From Patescibacteria group bacterium (GTDB lineage Bacteria; Patescibacteriota; Saccharimonadia; Saccharimonadales; Saccharimonadaceae): a stretch of DNA of 64,000 nt. Below the pieces are notes generated by a model, which was given only the letters and a program-made list of their open reading frames with translations, was not told where the DNA came from and did not search any database. The position numbers were made by a program, and so were the translations under genes. The DNA lies in the NCBI GenBank assembly GCA_004322265.1, contig SCSZ01000012.1:1-64000 (forward strand), in the 5' to 3' direction. Positions within the stretch are counted from its first letter, which is position 1; the number at the start of each line of letters is the position of its first letter. Below are positions 1 to 7,598 of the stretch, one piece after another.

Positions 1-1
1 A

Positions 2-550
2 ACTTGCGCTGCGGCCTCACTACGGATGGCCCTCGCGTATCGTGGTATTATGACCGACGATATGGCTATTGTTACTCAAATGGGCTATAGCCCAACCGTT
101 GAGAACAAGACGACTAATCCCGCTACTTGGGACGATCCACAACAGATGTTTGTTGGCTCTGTTAATGGTACGATTAGCGCAGGTACAGGGGCTGGGCCCG
201 ACGCACAGCCTGTTGCAAAAGCCGCAATTGCATTCGGTCGTAATGCGACGGCGGTAACTGATAGCAGTGTCAACTGGATTGCTCAGCAGTTGCTTGATGG
301 CAACCCGGTGATATTCTTCGGTGCTTATTCAAATACGTCATTTACAAGCTGGCAAACGCCTTCTGGTAGAATCGAGCGAATGAACCTCACGAGCCATGCA
401 CGCGTCGTTACTGGCGTTAAAGGCGAACCAACTAGTCCTATTGGCTTCTGGGTCAGTGATCCAATTGACGGCAGCAGTTATTGGACTGCAGCTCAGGTTA
501 CGAACAGTATTAGTCTCGACGCCTATGACCAGGCGGTGGTAGTGTACTAG
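2..550 (+). CDS. C39-like (papain-fold) cysteine peptidase domain protein, 5'-truncated by window start
   Basis: Frame of the 26..550 ORF stays open to base 2 (TCAAASLRMALAYRGI, candidate catalytic Cys block); HARVVTGV and SDPIDG resemble the His/Asp parts of Peptidase_C39_2. Confidence 0.6.
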   Translation, partial: TCAAASLRMALAYRGIMTDDMAIVTQMGYSPTVENKTTNPATWDDPQQMFVGSVNGTISAGTGAGPDAQPVAKAAIAFGRNATAVTDSSVNWIAQQLLDGNPVIFFGAYSNTSFTSWQTPSGRIERMNLTSHARVVTGVKGEPTSPIGFWVSDPIDGSSYWTAAQVTNSISLDAYDQAVVVY

Positions 551-779
551 TTTTTAGCTTATATGCCACAGTGAACGAATATAGAACATATTTAGAACAT
601 TGAGATTTACATACTAAAAATAAAAACGGGCGTATTAAATAACACAGAACGTGAGCGCAGCAAAATTGAACCGCACATGTGGGGGATAATGGTAACGACA
701 AAACAAAAAGAAAGTAATGAAGTATATAAAGTACACAAAATCATTGTAATAGGGCGCTCGTGATGTATATAGATTATGG

Positions 780-794
780 GTCGCACAATATATC
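780..794. repeat. Left 15-bp direct repeat, candidate attL (dif-like arm + core)
   Basis: GTCGCACAATATATC identical to 5069-5083. Confidence 0.55.
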
Positions 795-846
795 GTCCAC
801 TACTGTTAATAGTCGCAAAATCTGTGGATAAGTAGGTGTTTGTTTT

Positions 847-1584
847 TTACAACGAATCTTTAGGAACATGAAACATAGTATTAAAATCAGTTTCTAAAAT
901 TTCTGTAGTATGATCTAAATGATCATTAAGACCAAGATCATAAACTGAGTTGTAATAGGTAATAGGTTTCTTTAAATTCTTAGAAGACCAATAACGACGT
1001 TTATTATGTAAAGTGATCATATCCTTTGTGATATATTTAGCAATATAATTACCAACTTTGTCTTTATCATCATCAGGTAGGTAAGTAGCATTGGTAAAAC
1101 CAAAACGAAAAGCAGTAATATTAAAAACACGTCTAGAATCTTGAATAACATTTGTCTTTTTCAATGAAAAAGGATAATCAGCCATTAAAGCATGAAAATG
1201 GATTGCACCATCTTTATGCTTCTCAGGAACTATCAAATACTTAAAATCATGATTTTTCTGATGTTGTCGCCATAGCCAGGACTGCATTTTAACAAATGTA
1301 GCTCCCATGTCATAGCGATTTACTTTTTTAGGGTCAAAAGTAAAAGTAACAAATAAATCAAAATTATTGCACCTCACTAAATCGTGAAGTGTACGCCTAG
1401 TTCTCCTGATGGAAAACTCTTGGCTTTCTTCTAAAGATCGAAAGGACATTTTAGACATGTTTTTTTCTTTATAGGGTTTTGGTGAATATGGTCTTTTATA
1501 TAGTAACACACTAAACATATCGGGGTACTCCTTGGTAATATCGTAATAAGTTTTTGGCTTCACCTTAACCCCCATAAAAAACAT
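847..1584 (-). CDS. HUH-superfamily rolling-circle replication initiator (inovirus Rep); start trimmed from ORF-track 1689
   Basis: FVTFTFDP motif, HUH motif in GAIHFHALM, tyrosine motif YIAKYITK (phiX174 gpA-like spacing); upstream 35 codons overlap hairpins so start moved to MFFMGVKVK. Confidence 0.8.
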   Translation of the reverse strand: MFFMGVKVKPKTYYDITKEYPDMFSVLLYKRPYSPKPYKEKNMSKMSFRSLEESQEFSIRRTRRTLHDLVRCNNFDLFVTFTFDPKKVNRYDMGATFVKMQSWLWRQHQKNHDFKYLIVPEKHKDGAIHFHALMADYPFSLKKTNVIQDSRRVFNITAFRFGFTNATYLPDDDKDKVGNYIAKYITKDMITLHNKRRYWSSKNLKKPITYYNSVYDLGLNDHLDHTTEILETDFNTMFHVPKDSL

Positions 1585-1607
1585 GTTAAATGTTCTGTTC
1601 TCAAGTA

Positions 1608-1735
1608 CCCCGCTGCGCGGGGAAACTCGCGGGCAATCATTTCGCCCTTGCCTTTTGATAGGCAGGGCGAAACAACCGCCTCGACACAAATGGATCGGCT
1701 ATAGTCTGCGAGATCTATAGTTTAAACCACTATAG
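1608..1735. promoter_or_regulatory. Hairpin-rich intergenic region between coat and rep; candidate phage origin/packaging signal
   Basis: CTATAGT/ACTATAG 1715-1735; TTTCGCCC(T)TGCC/GGCAGGGCGAAA 1640-1672; CCCCGC-TGC-GCGGGG 1608-1622. Confidence 0.55.
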
Positions 1736-1744
1736 GGAAATTGC

Positions 1745-1921
1745 CTAAGCAACTCCGCCTGATAGTTTGCGTCGTACAACTCGGATACCCCACTTGATCA
1801 GTGTCACACCGATGATAACGGCTAGAACACCAACGATGTAAGGTGCGAAAAGCGCGAAAGTATCAAGCAATTGAGCTGGATCAAATGCTGATGTAAGTGC
1901 TGTAACTTCTGCAGAATCCAT
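1745..1921 (-). CDS. Major coat protein (pVIII-like, leaderless), 58 aa; not in ORF track
   Basis: MDSAEVTALTSAFDPAQLLDTFALFAPYIVGVLAVIIGVTLIKWGIRVVRRKLSGGVA: acidic N-term, single TM, basic C-term; AAAGGAA SD upstream; between Zot and Rep. Confidence 0.85.
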   Translation of the reverse strand: MDSAEVTALTSAFDPAQLLDTFALFAPYIVGVLAVIIGVTLIKWGIRVVRRKLSGGVA

Positions 1922-1948
1922 AATTGAATATTTCCTTTCTCAGCCTTA

Positions 1949-2596
1949 TTAAGTAGGCGCTGACCCCTTTAATTTTGATGAATCAAATTCTAAAGACTGA
2001 CTAACAATCTCAAATGTGTCATACATCTGAGCTGTTTCGTCGTGTAGTTTCCAAATCTCGTGAGTTCCTTTGCCTGTGTAACGTCGTGCATCGTTATCAA
2101 ATGACAAAGTTTCTGGGTTCAACCATGTTTCATAAATAACACGTCCAATACGTTTAACACGTACAACAGCACGTAATTGACGTCGATATCTAGTATCTAA
2201 GTCTAAAAACTCTTGTAGTGTTCCTACAATTGTTTTACGTGCTTTTCTTTGCTGTGTTATAGACATAACAACTTGCTGATTGATTTTAGAACTCTTAGAA
2301 AACAATACATTTTGAATCTCATCGATTAAAAAAGCTATGGGTTTTCGATCTTTATCGCGAGTCAACAAAATCTTCTCAAGTTCAGGAATAGTAACTATTG
2401 TTGCGTAATCTGCATTAAATTGAATTGTACTGTACACAATTAAATCTGGGTACTTTTCTTTTAGTGTCCTAATATAAAAGACGGCAGAGATTGTTTTACC
2501 CATTCCTTGTTCACCGGTAAACAATACAAGGCCCTTTGGGAAACTATCTTTAATAGGAGTAAATTTCTTTATAAAGGTTTTTAAATGAATTCTCAT
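1949..2596 (-). CDS. Zot/pI-like morphogenesis ATPase
   Basis: Walker A GEQGMGKT, Walker B AFLIDEIQNVL, Zot-type context. Confidence 0.85.
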   Translation of the reverse strand: MRIHLKTFIKKFTPIKDSFPKGLVLFTGEQGMGKTISAVFYIRTLKEKYPDLIVYSTIQFNADYATIVTIPELEKILLTRDKDRKPIAFLIDEIQNVLFSKSSKINQQVVMSITQQRKARKTIVGTLQEFLDLDTRYRRQLRAVVRVKRIGRVIYETWLNPETLSFDNDARRYTGKGTHEIWKLHDETAQMYDTFEIVSQSLEFDSSKLKGSAPT

Positions 2597-2598
2597 TT

Positions 2599-2901
2599 TT
2601 AAGCCTTTGAAATAAATTGTGCAACAAAGTTAATAATCCACTTAATTAGTGAAACAACAGGTCGCCATATTAACGAAACAATAACAATAGTAATTAATGA
2701 ATCCCATAATACTGGACTAATACCAGTAGCATAAACTAATAAAGAAGGTATCTGACCAATATATTGAATGGGAGTTGCGATAGCTGAAATAATCGCCTGG
2801 AAACCTGGAATTAAGTTGACTAAGAAATCGGTTAAAGTGAAAAAAACACCTAAAATTGCTCCAATTACCGAACCTGTAAGACCAAGTAAAAAATCAATCA
2901 T
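2599..2901 (-). CDS. pVI-like minor coat membrane protein
   Basis: 100 aa, several hydrophobic segments, between pIII-like gene and Zot; TAATG overlap with upstream gene. Confidence 0.65.
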   Translation of the reverse strand: MIDFLLGLTGSVIGAILGVFFTLTDFLVNLIPGFQAIISAIATPIQYIGQIPSLLVYATGISPVLWDSLITIVIVSLIWRPVVSLIKWIINFVAQFISKA

Positions 2902-4289
2902 TATTCAGAATCGTTCCTATTCTCACTATCTTCAATAACAGTGCTATCTTTACTAAATATACTGTTGGCTAAGCGAACAAGCATATTAAACGCTAGGATG
3001 GCAATAAAGAAATTAGCAAGAACCATAACAATAGGGAAATCACCACGTAGGGTAGTAGAAGTTGAGCATATTTTTGTAGGTAATGAAGAAAAATCAAAAT
3101 TATTATCATGAAACGTAACGTCTGGTAAAAGAGTAATAGAGGGGCAAGTATTCATTGATGGATTGACTAAAAAAGAAGAAAATAGGGGAGTAATAGCATT
3201 AACGAGTTTACCTGTTGTTGTTGTATTTATAGAAGTAATAACAGGACAGGCTAATTTTAACCAACCATCAGCAGACTCACAATCAGTAACATCACCCAAA
3301 ATATAACAAGTAAAAGTGTCTTCAGATAAGTTATCAGAATCGGAACAAAAAGAATCACCAAAAATAGCAGTTTGATCAGTAGGAACTAAATTAATAACAC
3401 GAGAATGGAAATGCTCAGTATCAGTATCAGTATCAGAAACTATAGCACCCTGATATCCGTAAGATAAAGAAACTTTATATTGACGCCAATCAGAAGGAGG
3501 GTACTGTACACAAGTATTATCTGAACCTTGATGAATTGGAGGAGCAGCTAGAGTAACTAAAGAGCTACCTGCAAAATAACCTAAATCTGTTGTATGATCA
3601 ACTGAATCACCATCACAATAAGTAACAGAGACATTAACGCTATCTGTACCAGGTACATCAGCTGAACCAATTTTAAAGGACATAATACCATTGAAATATG
3701 AAAAACCAGAGTATGAAGGGGAATAATCAATAGCAGGAGTAACAGTTACAGGGTAATCAGGTGGTGAATCACCTGGAAAATCTTGATAAGTCAGGTGATT
3801 AGTAAGTATAATACAAGAATTCGTAGCATCTAAATCAGCAATAGTACCAGTGTAAGGGAAAGGATGAGTTGCAAAGTGTATTGAACTATCAGAATAAATA
3901 TAAGCATTTTGTGAATGAGACGTACCTGTAAGATCATAATGTAAATCTGTATTTGTATCAGTACTATTATAGGTAAGATGAATATCCGCTGATGAATCTC
4001 CAGAAATAATTACATAATTACCAGAGTTAACAGTAGCAGGACTAGCAGTTGTAGCTTGAAATATAATATAAGAATCATTTATATAATCAAAATATGGGTC
4101 AGAATGATCAGCAAATTGTGATACCCAATCAGAAGGTAAAGTATCTGTACAAATAGGTGAAGTACCTTCTTCACCAGGATCAACAGCACTAACGTGTGAA
4201 GAAATGAATGGCAATAACGATACTGCTACCGATGAGAACAACAGCGACACGGCTAATAATCCGAATCGCAAGCGAGCTAAAAAACGCAT
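2901..4289 (-). CDS. pIII-like adsorption protein
   Basis: N-terminal signal peptide, Ser/Thr/Asp-rich ectodomain, C-terminal TM anchor (FPIVMVLANFFIAILAFNMLVRL), position before pVI. Confidence 0.65.
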   Translation of the reverse strand: MRFLARLRFGLLAVSLLFSSVAVSLLPFISSHVSAVDPGEEGTSPICTDTLPSDWVSQFADHSDPYFDYINDSYIIFQATTASPATVNSGNYVIISGDSSADIHLTYNSTDTNTDLHYDLTGTSHSQNAYIYSDSSIHFATHPFPYTGTIADLDATNSCIILTNHLTYQDFPGDSPPDYPVTVTPAIDYSPSYSGFSYFNGIMSFKIGSADVPGTDSVNVSVTYCDGDSVDHTTDLGYFAGSSLVTLAAPPIHQGSDNTCVQYPPSDWRQYKVSLSYGYQGAIVSDTDTDTEHFHSRVINLVPTDQTAIFGDSFCSDSDNLSEDTFTCYILGDVTDCESADGWLKLACPVITSINTTTTGKLVNAITPLFSSFLVNPSMNTCPSITLLPDVTFHDNNFDFSSLPTKICSTSTTLRGDFPIVMVLANFFIAILAFNMLVRLANSIFSKDSTVIEDSENRNDSE

Positions 4290-4387
4290 TAATCCTTACC
4301 CCCCTTTCTAAATATGATGTAGTTTTTAATATCCTCGATAACGTAATAACCTATAAGTAATCCTAGAATAAATGTAAAAAATGCCAT
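4289..4387 (-). CDS. Mini-membrane protein, 32 aa (pVII/pIX-like); not in ORF track
   Basis: MAFFTFILGLLIGYYVIEDIKNYIIFRKGGKD; TAATG overlaps at both ends. Confidence 0.65.
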   Translation of the reverse strand: MAFFTFILGLLIGYYVIEDIKNYIIFRKGGKD

Positions 4388-4581
4388 TACTTAGACTCCT
4401 TTGGTTTATGCCAAAAATTTGGTAAAAACCAGATAAAAAACTTAAATACTAAATAAAAAATTACTAAAACAAGACAGGTCAGTGAGAAAGAGGTTATGAA
4501 TTGATACAAAGCTACTGCAATATCATGAGTAGATAAGGACTCTAGTGCGCCCGAAGTATATACCAGAGGGTTATACCACAC
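4387..4581 (-). CDS. Small membrane protein (phage, GTG start)
   Basis: 64 aa with one long TM; TAGTG overlap with upstream ORF and TAATG with downstream ORF. Confidence 0.65.
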   Translation of the reverse strand: MWYNPLVYTSGALESLSTHDIAVALYQFITSFSLTCLVLVIFYLVFKFFIWFLPNFWHKPKESK

Positions 4582-4718
4582 TAGAGACCTCGGCCACTCA
4601 TAGCATCAATTACAAGACGCAACCATGAAAATATAATAAAGACAAAACAGATCAGCACAAACGTAGGCGCTAGTTGCGTAATTATTTGCAGTAAGGCTTG
4701 TGTTAGGCTGATCGTCAT
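4581..4718 (-). CDS. Mini-membrane protein, 45 aa (pVII/pIX-like); not in ORF track
   Basis: MTISLTQALLQIITQLAPTFVLICFVFIIFSWLRLVIDAMSGRGL; coupled to next ORF. Confidence 0.65.
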   Translation of the reverse strand: MTISLTQALLQIITQLAPTFVLICFVFIIFSWLRLVIDAMSGRGL

Positions 4719-4739
4719 GTCATTAGTAGAGCAGGGGAT

Positions 4740-4988
4740 TTACCCCTGTTCACCCCCGTTATCATCTAAAAAACTTGTATCGTCGATAAAATCGGACAAA
4801 ACTAGAACAGCTTTATCTTTTTTATCAATCTTAAATTCAAGGGGAAAAGTTTCGCCCTTTATTAAGATTTCCAAAACGAGTCGATCATAATCGACAGATT
4901 CGCCTGAATCTCGTTTGAATGATCGAGTATCGACATAAAGTCGTGAAATACGATTTTTTAAATTTGATAGGGCAGTTGGGTGTTCCAT
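4740..4988 (-). CDS. First phage ORF; possible ssDNA-binding (gV-like) protein
   Basis: 82 aa, beta-rich, acidic tail DDTSFLDDNGGEQG, SD AAGGAG; position analogous to gV; function inferred only. Confidence 0.45.
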   Translation of the reverse strand: MEHPTALSNLKNRISRLYVDTRSFKRDSGESVDYDRLVLEILIKGETFPLEFKIDKKDKAVLVLSDFIDDTSFLDDNGGEQG

Positions 4989-5068
4989 ATAGGCTCCTTA
5001 GTTAAATTGGTACGAGCAAATAATAACTTAGTAAAAGAATCTTAGATATAGTTGTACGTAGACTTAAC

Positions 5069-5083
5069 GTCGCACAATATATC
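5069..5083. repeat. Right 15-bp direct repeat, candidate attR (dif-like arm + core)
   Basis: GTCGCACAATATATC identical to 780-794; extended 28-bp form ACGTCGCACAA-TATATC-TTTCACGACAT has imperfectly inverted 11-bp arms. Confidence 0.55.
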
Positions 5084-5495
5084 TTTCACGACATTAGATA
5101 TTAGTGTAATAGATGAATACACATGCATCTTACATATAGGCAAAAATGAGCTATTACCCCTACGAACGTAGTAGTGTCTCTATATATTTAATATTGTCGC
5201 TTAAATACTTTTATAAAGTTTATTATTAGTATGTTTTGTCATACACTCATATGCGCCCATTGTGATATATGCTACGACCCATAGTATGGATCCTAGTACT
5301 TATCCACAATGCCTATGGCTCATTTGCTTTTTTGTGAAAACATTTCAGCACTACCCCGCTGTCCCACTTTTTGACTTATTTGCTTTTTTGTTATTTGAGT
5401 ATTATAATATGTTTTTTCTTGTTCTTTATGTTTATTAAAAAATAGAACATAAATAGAACATTGAAAGTGAGGGAGAGTAGCCTAGGGTAGCACTG

Positions 5496-6437
5496 CTACT
5501 TATAGAACGCTTTGCCGCTGACCCTAACATCAACGTAGCTAGGCGATTGCCCGTGAGCTTTAAGATATGTTAGTGCTCTATCCATATCTTCTACCTGCTC
5601 CCCTGCTGGCCTATCAATGGACAGTTTTACATGCGGTACGACGTTCTGAATAACGACCTCGAGCTGTCTGGTTGTACCGCTTGGTATAATTGCTTGAACA
5701 ATGTTATATCCCCTACTCTTTGATAGGGATACAACTCGTCCAACAAAGCCAAGAAAGCGATTACTTGCGACCGTTGTCCCTTGTTGAAGCGCTACGCCAC
5801 TATTATCAACGATTTGCACACTAGGGTCGGCAAAGTAGTTTTGCTCAAACGCAATACCGTTGGCGTCAACAAAGTACTGCTTGGAGTCAATCGTCCAACC
5901 TGCGACTGGATGACGCATACTGAGCGTTATGTTCGTGTCTCCAATTGCACCAAGCGAGATATCTGTTACATCAGCAACCTCTGGCACTGTACTAGCGAGA
6001 TAATTTTTCAGATCTGTTTTATCGAGTGCAAAACGCAAACGACTCAGCGGATGAATACCGAAGTAATCGTTAATAGCTTTTTCATAAACCGACTCGTTGA
6101 GCTTCTTCGATTGTGATGTATCTGAGGTACTAACCGTAACAACAGCAGTAAATTGTAACAGCAGTATAAACAAGACTACTGCTATGCCCAACACGACCAG
6201 GAACACCATTCCAATCTTGCGACGCCTCAGTGCTAGGTGGTGCGCATGGCTACGTGGAGACTGTAGATCCGTCGAGTGGCCAACGTCCCTAAACCGCTGA
6301 GAAGTAGTGCCCGTTAGCGTACGATTACGAGCAAAAATATATTGCCTATCATCAGGATCGCTCGATAGACGTCGTTCGGTATCGGACATCCTGCGTCGTC
6401 CTGGTAGGTCGTTTGTTTTTTTATTAAAGATTCCCAC
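5496..6437 (-). CDS. ftsQ: Cell division protein FtsQ (POTRA)
   Basis: Cytoplasmic N-term, single TM, POTRA-like domain; end of dcw cluster after murG. Confidence 0.75.
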   Translation of the reverse strand: MGIFNKKTNDLPGRRRMSDTERRLSSDPDDRQYIFARNRTLTGTTSQRFRDVGHSTDLQSPRSHAHHLALRRRKIGMVFLVVLGIAVVLFILLLQFTAVVTVSTSDTSQSKKLNESVYEKAINDYFGIHPLSRLRFALDKTDLKNYLASTVPEVADVTDISLGAIGDTNITLSMRHPVAGWTIDSKQYFVDANGIAFEQNYFADPSVQIVDNSGVALQQGTTVASNRFLGFVGRVVSLSKSRGYNIVQAIIPSGTTRQLEVVIQNVVPHVKLSIDRPAGEQVEDMDRALTYLKAHGQSPSYVDVRVSGKAFYK

Positions 6438-6446
6438 CGTACAAAA

Positions 6447-7598
6447 TTACCTAACCGCGTCAATGATCATATTAGCCATGTCTTCTGCAGCGTGGGGACG
6501 GGCAAACTGAGACAAGTTTTTTGATAAATCTGAGGCCATTGATCTGTTATCGAGAAGCTCCTGAATCGCCTGAACCAAAACTTCACTGTCCCCCATCATC
6601 TCGTCCTCATCCACAATTTTGACTGCCTTGGCGTCTGAATAGACTTTGGCATTTTTAATCTGATGACCGCCGGTTAGTTTGCCATTTGGTATCAAAATTG
6701 TTGGTTTAGCAAGAGCTGCGAGCTCAAGGATAGTCGTTGCACCCGCTCGTGTTACAACAACATCAGCACCTCCTAGTAAAGTGGCCATACCCTCGGCAAT
6801 AAACGGGTGTAGTTGGAAATGAGTACTGTTTGAAGGCATTAGAGCCGCTAGCTCATCGTACTGCGCGCTGCCCGCCACCAATACCACCGAACCAAGTTTG
6901 AGAAGTTTCGGGAGCACTTCTATGACTGCATTATTAATGCGCTGTGCACCTAATCCCCCACCAGTGATAACGATTAGCGGCTGATCAAGATCGATCCCCC
7001 ACTCCTGACGAGCCACCGTACGCTCATGGGTCGAAAAATCATGAAAATCTGGTGAAATTGGGATACCGATATAACGCGACCTATTTTTCGGATAATCGTA
7101 ATATTCCAGAGGTGCACCAGTGGCGATTACGGTCGCCCACTTTGCTAAAATCCGGTTAGTTAGACCCGGGTGGGCGTCAGAATCGTGAATAACGAGTGGT
7201 ATACCAAGGATCTTGGCAGCCAGCCCAACGGGGAGACAAACATAGCCTCCCTTCGTAAATACGACATCCGGCCTCCATATGACAAGTTTGGCAAAACTCT
7301 GTAAAAATCCAATTACAACCAAGAAACTATCGCGAATATTGAGCAACACCAATCGCGGCCATAGCAGCTGTCGAATTACCGTTAAATGATGATAGCGACG
7401 CAATTTACCCGAAACAATACTATCAACCCGAAGGTTAGGGTCCAGATGTTGCATCAAAGACCTCGCCTGGGGTGCAAACTTGGTGTCGCACCAAAATCGA
7501 ATTTCAGCGTGTGGAGTTTTTTCGCGAAGCTCTCTAAGAACTGCTACGACCGGCGTAACGTGGCCGCCCGATCCCCCGCCGACTGCTAGAATTCTCAT
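6447..7598 (-). CDS. murG: UDP-GlcNAc--undecaprenyl-pyrophosphoryl-MurNAc-pentapeptide transferase
   Basis: GGGSGGHVTP N-term, GGGLGAQRIN, TRAGATTILEL. Confidence 0.95.
   Translation of the reverse strand: MRILAVGGGSGGHVTPVVAVLRELREKTPHAEIRFWCDTKFAPQARSLMQHLDPNLRVDSIVSGKLRRYHHLTVIRQLLWPRLVLLNIRDSFLVVIGFLQSFAKLVIWRPDVVFTKGGYVCLPVGLAAKILGIPLVIHDSDAHPGLTNRILAKWATVIATGAPLEYYDYPKNRSRYIGIPISPDFHDFSTHERTVARQEWGIDLDQPLIVITGGGLGAQRINNAVIEVLPKLLKLGSVVLVAGSAQYDELAALMPSNSTHFQLHPFIAEGMATLLGGADVVVTRAGATTILELAALAKPTILIPNGKLTGGHQIKNAKVYSDAKAVKIVDEDEMMGDSEVLVQAIQELLDNRSMASDLSKNLSQFARPHAAEDMANMIIDAVR

Larger units (their letters stand above)
780..5068 (-). mobile_element. Inovirus (filamentous phage)-like prophage, boundaries inferred from 15-bp direct repeat
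   Basis: Operon of SSB-like/mini-membrane/pIII-like/pVI-like/Zot/coat/Rep genes with TAATG couplings, bracketed by GTCGCACAATATATC at 780-794 and 5069-5083. Confidence 0.8.

Noticed and set aside
1585-1689. N-terminal extension of the Rep ORF (MCRGGCFALPIKRQ...)
   Set aside because: Falls over strong hairpins and is Cys/Arg-rich without Rep-like content; treated as non-coding intergenic DNA
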